NCBI GenBank assembly: GCA_963665265.2
Contig: OY762224.2
Location: 4,147,158 to 4,211,157, forward strand
Source: CAXXHQ01 sp963665265
GTDB taxonomy: Bacteria > Planctomycetota > Planctomycetia > Pirellulales > Thermoguttaceae
Direction of reading: 5' to 3'
DNA length: 64,000 nt
Of this stretch, positions 42,206 to 51,058 are shown piece by piece. The translations under genes and the position numbers were made by a program. The notes below the pieces were generated by a model. It saw nothing but the letters and a program-made list of their open reading frames with translations, had not been told where the DNA came from and did no database searches. Numbering within the stretch: position 1 is the stretch's first letter; every line of letters starts with the position of its first letter.

Positions 42206-42528
42206 TAACCAAGCTCCTTCGTTGCGGCGGATCTTTCGGCCTCAATATTGGCCATCGTTTCGCAAACCGCAGCGAATGCGGCTTGCATCTCCTCTTCCGT
42301 CTGCGGCTCTTCCTCGGGAACGTCGCCGCGTCGCCTGAATTTGTCGGAGGAAATCGCCTTTATATTCGGACTCGCGATAGTAATGACGGAACATTGCTCA
42401 GCGTGAAGTTCGTCGGCGAAGTCTTCGCCCCAAGGCTCAATCGCGAATAACGTGCGCCACTCCTCGAAGAGCGGTGCCGGCGTTTCGGCCAAGAGTCGAT
42501 CGACGTCGAGGCCGAAACCCGTATTCAT
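42205..42528 (-). CDS. Second frame of tail chaperone (T part), if read alone
   Basis: This frame opens with an ATG at 42528, but the conserved residues GRRWFAFILART lie before that ATG, showing that it is normally reached by frameshifting and not by independent initiation. It is listed so that the frame is not missed. Confidence 0.5.
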   Translation of the reverse strand: MNTGFGLDVDRLLAETPAPLFEEWRTLFAIEPWGEDFADELHAEQCSVITIASPNIKAISSDKFRRRGDVPEEEPQTEEEMQAAFAAVCETMANIEAERSAATKELG

Positions 42529-42920
42529 CGTGCGGGCGAGGATGAAGGCGAACCATCTTCGCCCGCGCTCTGTTAGTTTTTTGCGACGGCCTGCCGATTC
42601 TCATTGGTCATGCCGTTCGCCGAACGAATCGCCCAATAAAGACGTTCGACGACCGAGAACTCCAGTTCGGAGAGCGCGGCGGCGTCAGCTTCGCCGAGGA
42701 TGGGATTGCCCGATTCGTCCACAACGCCGATGCAAACGAGCTTCGCGCGGAAGTTCGCTTCGTCCTTGTCGGCCGAGCTGAAATACGTATCGACCTCCTT
42801 GGCGGAAAGCGTGCGAACGAACAGCTTGCCGTCAACGTCCGGCCATTCCGGAGTTGCGACGGAGACGGGGGAAACATCCTTCGCCTTGCGGGCGGAGAGA
42901 ATTGAATCGCGTAGCGACAT
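42205..42920 (-). CDS. Frameshifted tail assembly chaperone fusion (gpG-T type)
   Basis: Translation of the upstream chaperone frame (42573-42920, 115 residues ending RQAVAKN) can slip back by one at A AAA AAC and continue without a stop through LTERGRRWFAFILARTM into the second frame, giving a protein of about 238 residues. The second part has EEWRTLFAIEPWGEDFADEL, which matches the T portion of siphophage tail chaperones. Both products, in a fixed ratio, are needed for tail tube assembly around the tape measure protein in studied phages. The fused frame ends directly at the tape measure gene, as in lambda-like order. Confidence 0.85.
42573..42920 (-). CDS. Tail assembly chaperone, unshifted product (gpG type)
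   Basis: This 115-residue product is made when no frameshift occurs. It begins MSLRDSILSARKAKDVSPV and contains KLFVRTLSAKEVDTYFSSA, a pattern common to tail assembly chaperones that bind the tape measure protein. It lies between the tail tube gene and the tape measure gene. Confidence 0.85.
   Translation of the reverse strand: MSLRDSILSARKAKDVSPVSVATPEWPDVDGKLFVRTLSAKEVDTYFSSADKDEANFRAKLVCIGVVDESGNPILGEADAAALSELEFSVVERLYWAIRSANGMTNENRQAVAKN
42576..42582 (-). promoter_or_regulatory. -1 ribosomal frameshift site A AAA AAC
   Basis: The minus strand reads GCA AAA AAC TAA, so the heptamer AAAAAAC sits in the X XXY YYZ phase, immediately before the TAA of the first frame. The second frame is in the -1 register relative to the first (start offset 392 nt). 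Confidence 0.85.
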
Positions 42921-42975
42921 GACAAAACCTCAAATGATGGTGAAAATAAAGGCAGTAATGACGGACACGACGAAA

Positions 42976-43341
42976 TTACGCTCCGTCGGGAACCGTCGGC
43001 TTGAACGTAATGGAGCCGGTGATAGGGGCATCCTGATCGCCGGAGTTTTCAATCGCGGTCACCTGGAACGTTCCGGGGCAAGTGACGGTAGTTCCGTTCG
43101 ACCACGTAATGCCGAGCGTGCCTTTCGCTTTTCGCGTTAGCGCGCACGGCCCTTTGATTTTTGCCGTGACCTCGATATCGTCATGACCGCATTCGTAGAG
43201 CTTGTTCAAGTCTTCCGGGACGGTGACGTCAACGACGACGCCGTCGACCTTGTACGTAAGCCCAACGAGTTTGGCCACGGCTCCGCTCGCGAAATTGAGA
43301 ACGGTTCCGTTAAATAGCCGCGTGTTTGACGTAGTAGGCAT
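42976..43341 (-). CDS. Phage major tail (tube) protein
   Basis: This 121-residue beta-rich protein (FNGTVLNFASGAVAKLVGLTY; later GTFQVTAIENSGDQDAPI and GSITFKPT) has the size, composition and position expected of a siphophage tube subunit between the tail-completion genes and the tail chaperones. Similar tube folds are small and divergent, so the call leans on gene order. Confidence 0.75.
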   Translation of the reverse strand: MPTTSNTRLFNGTVLNFASGAVAKLVGLTYKVDGVVVDVTVPEDLNKLYECGHDDIEVTAKIKGPCALTRKAKGTLGITWSNGTTVTCPGTFQVTAIENSGDQDAPITGSITFKPTVPDGA

Positions 43342-43362
43342 GCCTTCCTCCGCTTCTGTAAA

Positions 43363-43394
43363 TGGGGCCGTGCGACATCAGTCGCAGGCCCCAT
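43363..43394. promoter_or_regulatory. Strong hairpin upstream of the tail tube gene
   Basis: Arms atggggcc and ggccccat enclose a second stem (tgcgac/gtcgca), with a single bulged base, giving about 14 pairs. It starts 22 nt before the tail tube start on its 5' side. No T-run follows, so it may protect or process the abundant tail tube mRNA and not terminate it. Confidence 0.6.
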
Positions 43395-43489
43395 AACAGG
43401 CAGCGAAGGTTATGCTTCTCGCGGGTAATTAAGCCGCTTCAGCTCGCAAGAACCGGCGACCCCCGTCGCACGGCCCGTGGTTGTGGTTG

Positions 43490-43993
43490 TTATTTGGCGA
43501 GTTTCGCCGCTTCTTGTTCGATCAATTCCGCTCCCCTCGTTTCGAGCTTGGGAACGGTTTCGTTTTTCGCGCGGCGGAACGCTCGATCGACGAACGGATT
43601 CGGCGCTACGGCGGCGACCTTTTTTCCGAAAAACTTGTCGCGGCCTTTGTCGGCGAGGAATCGGCCTTTCTTCGCTTCCGTTTCTTTCCTTCCGCCTGAA
43701 ACCAAATGAGCGTACTTCGTCGGATTCTTGCCGTCCTTCTCGAAGCCGCGGCGAACGCCAGTCGCGATAAAAAACGTCTCTCCGTAGGTCTTGAGCGGCG
43801 TCGATCCGAGCGCCTTTTTCATCAGCCCGGTATCTTTGGGCGATTCGGCCTTTTCGAGCTTCGCAATATCTTTCGCGGCGTCGCGCATCAGCGGCTTAAT
43901 TACGCGGTTTTGTGCCGCCGCCGGCAGCTCGGCGAGCATGTCTCGCGTTCTTTCGGCTCCGATAATCGAAAACGATACGTCCGCTTCGCTCAT
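43490..43993 (-). CDS. HK97 gp10-family tail-completion protein
   Basis: The 167-residue product starts MSEADVSFSIIGAERTRDML and contains the gp10-type segments LMRDAAKDIAKLEKAESP, DTGLMKKAL and a C-terminal NPFVDRAFRRAKNE. These connect head completion to tail attachment. The frame is open to 44089, but the ATG at 43993 overlaps the upstream stop by 4 nt and is the better start. Confidence 0.85.
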   Translation of the reverse strand: MSEADVSFSIIGAERTRDMLAELPAAAQNRVIKPLMRDAAKDIAKLEKAESPKDTGLMKKALGSTPLKTYGETFFIATGVRRGFEKDGKNPTKYAHLVSGGRKETEAKKGRFLADKGRDKFFGKKVAAVAPNPFVDRAFRRAKNETVPKLETRGAELIEQEAAKLAK

Positions 43994-44469
43994 GCCGCTT
44001 TCCAAGTCGATATAATTTCCGCGTAATAACGCGAATTGGTCTTGTGCTCCTCGATGTTGCGCGCGGGCGACCGGCTCGTTTTCACGCAAAAAACCACCTC
44101 GCCGTCAACCTCGAGCGCATGCGATTTGTCGCGAGGGCGAAGGAAACGAGCGATAGCGGCCGTCAACGCCGACAACGCTTGAACCGTCGTTTTCTCGTTC
44201 GTCTTCGCCGAAAGATTCATTTGCACGATCGTTAGGAGGTCGAATTCCTCAACGTCCATTCCGTCTTCGCTTTGCAACCGCTCACCCCAATCGAGCGTAA
44301 TAACGAGCGGTTTTTGCAAACGCGGATCGCGAACGTCGATTTCCGGATTCGCTTCCCACGCGAACGCGACGGGCGTTTCCTGCGCGCCGATCGTCACCGT
44401 CGGGAACTTGGCGGCCAAGTCCACGGACACGGCGGCGGCGAGGTTCATTAGTAAGTCGTCGGTCATCAT
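43990..44469 (-). CDS. Phage tail terminator/minor tail-completion protein
   Basis: This 159-residue protein lies in the fixed order connector, head closure, this gene, gp10, tube. It has an N-terminal helix (DDLLMNLAAAVSVDLAAKFP) and a beta-rich remainder with TWKAA at the end. By position it is the tail terminator candidate; no specific motif confirms this. Confidence 0.6.
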   Translation of the reverse strand: MMTDDLLMNLAAAVSVDLAAKFPTVTIGAQETPVAFAWEANPEIDVRDPRLQKPLVITLDWGERLQSEDGMDVEEFDLLTIVQMNLSAKTNEKTTVQALSALTAAIARFLRPRDKSHALEVDGEVVFCVKTSRSPARNIEEHKTNSRYYAEIISTWKAA

Positions 44470-44771
44470 TGCACCTCGTTCGCCATGATCGTCAGTTCGA
44501 TTCCGCGTTCCTCAGAATCGGCGACCGACTCGAACTTAAAAACGCGATCGCCGAGCTTCGCCCGCATTACCGGCGACATTCCAGCTAAGTAATGGATGGT
44601 GATTTTATGGCTCGCCGACGTCGCTCCGTCCGGTTTCACGACGACCGCTTCGCGGCCCTTCACCGCTTGCATCGCCGCCCAGGCATACGCTACGAACTCC
44701 CATTCGCCGGGATTTTTTTCCGACGGCCGTTCGATGCGAATTTTCTTATCACGCTTGCCGATCGCGATCAT
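44466..44771 (-). CDS. Head-closure (head-tail adaptor) protein, SPP1 gp16-like
   Basis: This 101-residue protein starts with the family pattern IGKRDKKIRIERPSEKNPGE and has YLAGMSPVMRAKLGDRVF and a C-terminal IELTIMANEVQ, all typical of the head-tail adaptor family that closes the portal after DNA packaging. It overlaps both neighbours by 4 nt. Confidence 0.85.
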   Translation of the reverse strand: MIAIGKRDKKIRIERPSEKNPGEWEFVAYAWAAMQAVKGREAVVVKPDGATSASHKITIHYLAGMSPVMRAKLGDRVFKFESVADSEERGIELTIMANEVQ

Positions 44772-45379
44772 TCGCAGTAACTCCCATAGGAACAGGATTG
44801 CAAAAGAGCGTCGAGCGCGAACGGCATTGATTCAAGGTTCGGCGATTCAGTAACGAGCTCTCGGTTCGCGAACCAATGCGCGACGAGGAACTTAATCGCG
44901 TGCTTTAGTTGCGCGGGAACCGCCGCGACCGACTCGGCCGGCGTGCAATTCGGGTCTCCGTAGCCCGCGAAATATTCGATCTCGACGGCGCCGGGGCCGC
45001 GACGACCGCCTGGCCAATGCTTGCCGAAAGCCGGAACGATTCGGCCAGGCTCGCAATCGCGATCGACGACGTAGTCCGCAGCGTCAAGCGTCTGCATGAC
45101 TCCGTGCGGGTCCGCGTACCGAACGGCGACGACGCTTTGAAGCGGCGGGCGAGGAAAGCGAATCTCTTTGCTTTTTCCGCAGGGGAATTCCTCCAAAGTC
45201 AACAACCACTTCGCGCAAACAATTTGCCGACGAACTACGGTTTCAACGTGCGCCCGGGCGGCGATGATCAACTCCGCTATGTACGCGGTCTCGTCGTCGG
45301 CCGTCACGCGAAGATGCTCGGCCATCTCCGTGGGAAAGACGGGCTCGGCGGTCGGTCGGATTAGCTGGCGAATTCCCAT
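44768..45379 (-). CDS. Head-tail connector protein, gp6-like
   Basis: This 203-residue protein has the connector pattern TEMAEHLRVTADDETAYIAE near residues 18-37, AARAHVETVVRRQI, the beta-turn region RFPRPPLQSVVAVRY and a C-terminal helix (PAQLKHAIKFLVAHWFANRE). It forms the ring below the portal. There is a hairpin between it and the capsid gene upstream. Confidence 0.85.
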   Translation of the reverse strand: MGIRQLIRPTAEPVFPTEMAEHLRVTADDETAYIAELIIAARAHVETVVRRQIVCAKWLLTLEEFPCGKSKEIRFPRPPLQSVVAVRYADPHGVMQTLDAADYVVDRDCEPGRIVPAFGKHWPGGRRGPGAVEIEYFAGYGDPNCTPAESVAAVPAQLKHAIKFLVAHWFANRELVTESPNLESMPFALDALLQSCSYGSYCE

Positions 45380-45402
45380 TTCTACGATCCGAAGGAAATT
45401 AT

Positions 45403-45432
45403 CCGCCTCCCCGAATCGCTTCGAGGAGGCGG
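45403..45432 (-). terminator. Hairpin after the major capsid gene
   Basis: Arms ccgcctcc and ggaggcgg pair over 8 bp with a 14-nt loop, 30-60 nt downstream of the capsid stop. Only a weak T-rich stretch follows, so partial termination that raises capsid over connector mRNA is more likely than a full stop. Confidence 0.55.
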
Positions 45433-45463
45433 GTTATTAAAGCAAAACACACGAAAGCGGCAA

Positions 45464-46783
45464 TTACGACGCTTTCATCTGGAGGAACTTGAGCGGATGA
45501 GTTCCCGCATCAAGCAAGCCGGAGTCCGTCCGGTGAAACGCGACAAAGCCCTCTTGGTCCGTGTCGGCGTAGCGTTCCTGGAGCCGTCGAAGGCGCAACG
45601 ACGAAACGTCGCGAATCTTGAACTTCGGGAAGGCTCCGAAGAGGATCGCCTTCGCGCTGAGCGCAATAGCCGCCATCGATTGATTGACGGTAAGCGGATA
45701 AGTGAACAGCCGGTCCGGAACGCCAGCCTGCAAGCCAGCCTGCCATAGATACTGGCCGTTGTTGTCCTTCAACTTACGAACGGCAAGTAAAGTCGAATCG
45801 TTCATCATGAACGAAGCGTTAGTACGGTATGCCGGATCGACGGAATGAATCAGCGTCAGGATTTCATCGGCCGTAATCGCGGTTCCGGAGGCGGTCGTCA
45901 CGCCGGACGTCGCGGCGGTAACGCAACCCTGCGGTTGAGCCGCGCCGGTTCCGGTCGTGTAGTAATCGCATTCACAGCGGCCGATGCGTTCGCCTAGCGC
46001 TTGCCCGATCCAGTCGGCCAAGTTAAACGCCGAATCTTCGAGTAATTCGGCGGAAATCAAGATCGGCGTCGAGCTGATCTTGTAGGCTCCGAAAGACTTC
46101 GAGCCGGTCGTCGGGTTCACGGTAGAGCCGATCGTCGTCTCTTCCGTGAGCAAAACGCCCTTATTTCCCGTGTCGTTCGCGGTCGGCCAGGACATCGGGT
46201 TTCCGGTGTCCGTGCGCATCACGTCGGCAACGACGCGGGGTCCGCCAAATTCCAACAAGGCGGCTTCAAAGTTGTTGACGAACCCTGCGGGGACGGTCGA
46301 TCCGCCCGCCGTGGATGTGCCGACGGTCATTCCGCGTTTTTCGCGAAAGTTGCGGTACTCGTTGGATCGCATCATACGGATACGAAAGTCCCTGGCGTGC
46401 GAGTTCACGCCGACCGACCGGAGGGCGTTTCGGTGCTCCGAGCGCAAGGGGAGCGATAGTTGCGAACGCATCCACCCTTGAAGGGCGATTGCGCGAGTTT
46501 CCTCGCTGGGGCGTTCTCGGCGCTGCTCGGATTCGCCCGGATTGTTTCGGCCGATCCGGCTATCGCCGGCGGAACGCTTCATCTCCTCGTCAACGGCGGC
46601 GGCGCGGGTTTTCACCTCTTCGGCCGCGTCGAGCTTGCGCAGCTCCTCGCAAGTCGCGTCGTAGTCCGCGTTGACGCTCTTCCAATTCTGCCGTTCTTCG
46701 TCGGTCCAGCTCTCTTGCTTGTCGGCAAGCGCTCGAATCTGCCCGGCGAGCTTTTTCCGCTTTTCGCGCAATTCCTTTTTCAT
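45464..46783 (-). CDS. HK97-type major capsid protein
   Basis: The 439-residue shell protein starts at an ATG with AGGAG 8 nt upstream; the frame is open to 46873, but that part is non-native. A charged coiled-coil scaffold domain (about residues 1-70, KKELREKRKKLAGQIRALAD) precedes the capsid fold, seen in TVGTSTAGGSTVPAGFVNNF, the E-loop region, then LADWIGQALGERIGRCE and ILTLIHSVDPAYRTNASFMM. The N-terminal delta domain is normally removed by the protease encoded just upstream. Confidence 0.93.
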   Translation of the reverse strand: MKKELREKRKKLAGQIRALADKQESWTDEERQNWKSVNADYDATCEELRKLDAAEEVKTRAAAVDEEMKRSAGDSRIGRNNPGESEQRRERPSEETRAIALQGWMRSQLSLPLRSEHRNALRSVGVNSHARDFRIRMMRSNEYRNFREKRGMTVGTSTAGGSTVPAGFVNNFEAALLEFGGPRVVADVMRTDTGNPMSWPTANDTGNKGVLLTEETTIGSTVNPTTGSKSFGAYKISSTPILISAELLEDSAFNLADWIGQALGERIGRCECDYYTTGTGAAQPQGCVTAATSGVTTASGTAITADEILTLIHSVDPAYRTNASFMMNDSTLLAVRKLKDNNGQYLWQAGLQAGVPDRLFTYPLTVNQSMAAIALSAKAILFGAFPKFKIRDVSSLRLRRLQERYADTDQEGFVAFHRTDSGLLDAGTHPLKFLQMKAS

Positions 46784-46928
46784 CGAAAACGCTCCTCTGG
46801 AAACTCGCCGGAGGCGCGCCAAGAAAAGAGAATCGGCGGCAACCCACCGGCGATGGTTCAAATGGTGAAACATCGCCAGTAAGCTCCGCCGTGTAGACAG
46901 CGTTAAGCGTTACTGCCGTTCCGGCGCC

Positions 46929-47034
46929 GTAGCGTGTAAACGCACCCGACGCAAGAACCGAATCGAATTGTGTTCGGCAGCCGTCCGGAAGTCTTACGCG
47001 GTAGCGTGTAAACGCATCCGCCGCAAGAGCCAAA
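46929..47034. repeat. Pair of 34-bp direct repeats upstream of the capsid gene
   Basis: Copies at 46929-46962 and 47001-47034 share gtagcgtgtaaacgca and cgcaagarcc-like text, with a 72-bp period. They occupy most of the 292-bp gap between protease and capsid genes and could be binding sites or the leader of a capsid promoter. No -10/-35 pair is convincing. Confidence 0.7.
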
Positions 47035-47075
47035 ACGGCTGCTTACTGATTACAAGTTTACGGATCGGCAATAAC

Positions 47076-47705
47076 CTAAGAATTTTCTAGCTCAATTTCC
47101 AAAATTCTTTTGCGAACGCTAACCGCCTCTTTTTCCTTCGCTCGCTCGGCCTTCCAGGCCGCGTGCGAAGCGCGGGCTTCGTCCGCCTCTCCGGAGGATC
47201 GGACGCCGGTCGTCGTCGATTCGTAAGCGGGATAAGTCACCGGCCCGCAATCGAACAACTCGACGTCTTCGAGCATCCGGATTTCCGGCTCTCCTTCAGC
47301 TCCTGAAATCCATCGCGTTTGGCGAGGGCTGAACGCAAACGAGCTGCCGGTAATGTCGCCACGCTCGATCGACGTCGCCGTGTCGCGGCCCGCCTGCGTG
47401 TCGGGCAGATCGATCTCGTAACGCAGGCCGATCGAATCGACGGAGAGTCGCATCGTTCCCGCCGAGACGCGGCCGAGGATAAAGTTAGGATCGTGATTAA
47501 AGGCCCCTCGGGCGTCGTCACGCTCGCGCATCGCTCGATCGAACGCCGTCGGGCTCACGCGCTCGACGACCCCTTCCCAGAGCTCGTACTGCGTTCCAAC
47601 GTCGCCGGAACGAAAAAAGACGGCGGCATATCCCTCAATGACGCGGGTGTTATCTTCCCGCGTCCGAATTCTCACTTTACTCCCCCTCGTGAATCTGCGT
47701 TCCAT
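47076..47705 (-). CDS. HK97-family prohead protease
   Basis: The 209-residue serine protease cleaves the capsid delta domain during maturation. AGGAGG lies 8 nt before the ATG at 47705, which fixes the start although the frame is open to 47894. The family segments are visible: IEGYAAVFFRSGDVG, VERVSPTAFDRAM, FNHDPNFILGR with the catalytic His, and ITGSSFAFSP with the catalytic Ser. It overlaps the portal gene by 29 nt. The C-terminus is charged and extended. Confidence 0.9.
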   Translation of the reverse strand: MERRFTRGSKVRIRTREDNTRVIEGYAAVFFRSGDVGTQYELWEGVVERVSPTAFDRAMRERDDARGAFNHDPNFILGRVSAGTMRLSVDSIGLRYEIDLPDTQAGRDTATSIERGDITGSSFAFSPRQTRWISGAEGEPEIRMLEDVELFDCGPVTYPAYESTTTGVRSSGEADEARASHAAWKAERAKEKEAVSVRKRILEIELENS

Positions 47706-49401
47706 CGGCATTTCCTCCTTTAGATTTTTGGCTCTCGTCGAGCCTGTAATGTTCGATCGTCCCGTCCAAAACGTTCGCCAGCCATCCAACGCCGAAACTG
47801 CTGTGTAGCTCGACGACGTCGGCAACTCGTTTCGATAGTTCGGCGCCCTTGCACTCGGAGGCGGCGAGCAATTCCTCATGGATCGTTTCGACAAATTCGC
47901 CGATTGCCCGCGCGGCCAGCGTTTTCGCCGACGCCAAATTCTCCGAAAACAATCCGGCTGCCGGCAAGAGAATTCCAGTCGCCGCGGCGGCTTGCGTTCT
48001 CAACTCGTCGATCGAGCGGAGGAACGTCGCGGGCTTCTCGGCCGATCGCTTCGCGTGAAACGCAAGGCGGTTAATTGCTCGGGTGCAAGCGTCCTCGACG
48101 ACGGCGCGAATCGAAGCAGCTCGCGCCGAATCCTTTTCCGTTCCCTTTGCCGGAACTGCGTCAGACGGTTTGGCTTGCGGGTTTCCGCCGGGGTTTCCCA
48201 TATTGAGCGGGATTAGAATTTCGTCGCCGCCCTCGTAAGGATTGAGGTTTTCCATCTGCCGAACCTCGTTCGGCCGCATGAATCGATTGTTGATGCCGAG
48301 CGCGTACGCTTGAAATCGAGAGCGTATATCGGCGCGCAGGAACGCGGCGCGTTTGAATTCAACGTCATACGATTCTTCAAGCTGATCGCGTTTGTCGATT
48401 AACTTCTTTTCGCACTCCTCTTCGATCGCGACAAGCCACGGGTCAAGGCTTTCAGATAGATAGGATTCGTTCTCTTGTTCTAGCGAATTGTAGGCCGTGC
48501 GGCTCGAATCGCCGAGTTTGTGCGGAGGTACGCCGATCCAGTTGGCGATTTCGCGAATCTCGAATTGTCGCGACTCCAATAGTTGCGCATCTTTCGCGCT
48601 GATTGAAAAAGGTTTTGCGACGCCGCCGTTTGTGATGATCGCCGGCCGGTGAGCGTTGTCGACGCCGGCGTGCATCTTTTCCCACTGGCGCAAGAATTCC
48701 CTTTGCGCCTCGGGGGGCATGATTCCGGGAACCTCGATCAAGATTGAAGGATTTGCGTTATTACGGAAAAACTTGCTCGTATAGCGAGCCGTGGCGAGGC
48801 CGAGGCCGATCGACTCCCGAGCTTTTTCGAGCATCGAATAGCCGACGAGTCCGTCATAGCCGAGGTTCTTTATATGTAAAACGTCGTTCTTATCGAGCTT
48901 CAAAAGCTCGCCGGAATCGAGCTGAGTCGTATAATACAAAACCTTGTTGACTCGAACAGGCCAAGTGCGATCCGGCAATAGCGGCCATAGATTAATCGGG
49001 TCGCCTGCGGCGCTTCGCTCAATGTAGGCGTAGGCGTTACCCTGAAGAATTGCATGGCCGACGAGCGTTTGCTTAAACGTGAACGGCGTCATTTCCTCGT
49101 TCGGCTCGATCTTTAGAAGCCGATAGGCCGGATGCTTTTTCGCGCGCAAAAGACTTTCCCCGTCCCGCTTGTACACGAAAAGCGGAATCTTTCCGACGTC
49201 GCCGGCGATAAGTCGAACGCCGCGCCAGATCGCGGAATACGTGAGCGCCGTCTTGCGATTCACCCGCATTCCGGAGGCAGATTTTCCGCCGCCGAATGCT
49301 TCCAGTAAATCGTCATCAGGATCGATTAGGGATGACTCTCGCCAGCCGTCGGAACGAAATTGCCGTTTGACGGCGCCGAAGATTCGCGTAAAGATGCTCA
49401 T
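47677..49401 (-). CDS. HK97-type phage portal protein
   Basis: The 574-residue portal forms the dodecameric DNA entry ring. The recognisable run is TALTYSAIWRGVRLIAGDVG near residues 50-69, IPLFVYKRD, LVGHAILQGNAYAYIERS near 112-129 and VLHIKNLGYDGLVGYSMLE. The extended C-terminus (after about residue 400) is Ala-rich and helical, longer than in minimal portals. It overlaps TerL by 4 nt and the protease gene by 29 nt. Confidence 0.93.
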   Translation of the reverse strand: MSIFTRIFGAVKRQFRSDGWRESSLIDPDDDLLEAFGGGKSASGMRVNRKTALTYSAIWRGVRLIAGDVGKIPLFVYKRDGESLLRAKKHPAYRLLKIEPNEEMTPFTFKQTLVGHAILQGNAYAYIERSAAGDPINLWPLLPDRTWPVRVNKVLYYTTQLDSGELLKLDKNDVLHIKNLGYDGLVGYSMLEKARESIGLGLATARYTSKFFRNNANPSILIEVPGIMPPEAQREFLRQWEKMHAGVDNAHRPAIITNGGVAKPFSISAKDAQLLESRQFEIREIANWIGVPPHKLGDSSRTAYNSLEQENESYLSESLDPWLVAIEEECEKKLIDKRDQLEESYDVEFKRAAFLRADIRSRFQAYALGINNRFMRPNEVRQMENLNPYEGGDEILIPLNMGNPGGNPQAKPSDAVPAKGTEKDSARAASIRAVVEDACTRAINRLAFHAKRSAEKPATFLRSIDELRTQAAAATGILLPAAGLFSENLASAKTLAARAIGEFVETIHEELLAASECKGAELSKRVADVVELHSSFGVGWLANVLDGTIEHYRLDESQKSKGGNADGTQIHEGE

Positions 49402-51041
49402 AGCGCTATAAACTCCGGATAGGCATTTTGCGGACTTCGCATTTCGACGGCCAGCGCCATAATGGCGGCGACCACCCCGTCAATCTTTTCTTTTCCGTTC
49501 GGGTCGGGCTTCACAGGCTTGATATTTCCGGCCGGGTCCGGCCGTGCTTTCGCCGAAGAAATCATCCAATCCAGCGCCGGATTGCTTTCATGAATAATCT
49601 CTTTCGCGACAATCAATCGCTCAAACTCTTTGCTCGGCTCGTTCAAAGAAACGTAGCCTTGCCGTATTTCAACCATCTGAAAGCCGAATTGATTCTCCAA
49701 GTCGTCGGCGAACTTCTTGGCGTTCCATGGGTCGTATCCGATCATTCCGGCGCAGCGGCCCTCGGAGTCTCTGCGAATCGCGGCGGCTATCCATTCGTAG
49801 TCGATCGAGTCGCCAGGCGTCGGCTCGATCCATCCTTCGTCAGCCCACAAGGCGTAGCGTCGATCGCCTTGGCGGTCGAGCAATCGAATCCGTTCCTCCG
49901 GCACCCAAAAGCGAACTTTCAACGCGAGCTTCTTTTCGACGCGCCAGACCCAAGCCAAAGCCGTTATGTCGATGCGGCTCGAAAGGTCCACGCCGCCGCA
50001 AATCGTCGCCGTCGCCGGAAGCTCGAGTCGATCGCCCCCGCACGCGCTCCAGATTTCTACCGGCAACCAAAGCACATCCTGTCGCGTCTTCATGTTCAAG
50101 TGGAGCCGCTTGAACGTGTTTTGCAAACGCGGAATTTGCTGCGCCTTTTCGCATTCCTTCCTTAGATAATCTTCGGACACCGATACGCCAATGTTCGGGT
50201 TTGCTTTCGCCCACGTCTTCGGGTCGGTCCAATCGTCCTGCTCCTCGACCGCCTCGTAAACGACCGGCAGGAATTCCAGGTCATTCACGACGCCGTCGCG
50301 AACGTCGCATGCGTACTTGTGCCGCTCGTTGCAGACGGATTCGCGATCGTAGTCGGCCGTCGTGAGCGAGATAAACAGCGGTTGCGCTCGGTTCTCGCTC
50401 GCCATGCCGGTGTGAAGGACGTCGTATAGCTCAGGGTCTTTCTGCGCGTGCAGCTCGTCGATGATGATTAGATGCGGATTGCCGCCGTGCTTGCTGTTTG
50501 CGTCGGCCGAAATCACGCGGAGAAAACTCCCGTCCGATTCGCGGACGATCGATCGCGATTGGCCTCCCGCCGCGTTCCCGCCGTAAATCCTGCATCGACT
50601 CTCCAGCTCCGGCTCCGCGTCGACCATCCCCTTCGCGTGTCGAAACAAGGCGCCTGCCTGTTCGCGGTCCGCCGCCGCGATGTATCCCTGCTGTCCCTTT
50701 TCTTCGTCGCAGAAAAACACGTATAGGCCGATGCCGGCGACGAGCGGCGTCTTGCCATTTTTGCGCGGGACGTAAATAAACGCCTCGCGGTATCGACGAA
50801 CGACGCGTCCCTTTCCGTCGCGTCGCTTCCAACCGAATAGGTTGCCGACGATCGCTTGTTGCCAGCGCTCCAAAATAAACGGCTTGCCAGCGACTCCGCC
50901 CTCAACATGCCGGAGGCATTCGGGGAAAAAATCCACAGCGAGTTGCGCGGCCTCGGAGTCGAACCAGCAACCGGCCGCGTTTCGCCACGGATCGTATCCG
51001 GGGATTCCCGTCCGGCAGATATGTTCGATCGTCTCGCGCAT
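49398..51041 (-). CDS. Phage terminase large subunit
   Basis: TerL cuts and pumps phage DNA into proheads. The 547-residue protein has the ATPase domain with Walker A-like VPRKNGKT (near residues 91-98) and Walker B LIIIDELH (near 191-198), a coupling motif SLTTADYD, and a C-terminal RNase H-like nuclease domain beginning CGGVDLSSRIDITAL (near 342) with another acidic site at GYDPWNAKKFADDL. GAGAGG precedes the ATG. The type is HK97-like. It overlaps the portal gene by 4 nt. Confidence 0.95.
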   Translation of the reverse strand: MRETIEHICRTGIPGYDPWRNAAGCWFDSEAAQLAVDFFPECLRHVEGGVAGKPFILERWQQAIVGNLFGWKRRDGKGRVVRRYREAFIYVPRKNGKTPLVAGIGLYVFFCDEEKGQQGYIAAADREQAGALFRHAKGMVDAEPELESRCRIYGGNAAGGQSRSIVRESDGSFLRVISADANSKHGGNPHLIIIDELHAQKDPELYDVLHTGMASENRAQPLFISLTTADYDRESVCNERHKYACDVRDGVVNDLEFLPVVYEAVEEQDDWTDPKTWAKANPNIGVSVSEDYLRKECEKAQQIPRLQNTFKRLHLNMKTRQDVLWLPVEIWSACGGDRLELPATATICGGVDLSSRIDITALAWVWRVEKKLALKVRFWVPEERIRLLDRQGDRRYALWADEGWIEPTPGDSIDYEWIAAAIRRDSEGRCAGMIGYDPWNAKKFADDLENQFGFQMVEIRQGYVSLNEPSKEFERLIVAKEIIHESNPALDWMISSAKARPDPAGNIKPVKPDPNGKEKIDGVVAAIMALAVEMRSPQNAYPEFIAL

Positions 51042-51058
51042 GGTGCCTCTCTGGCCGT

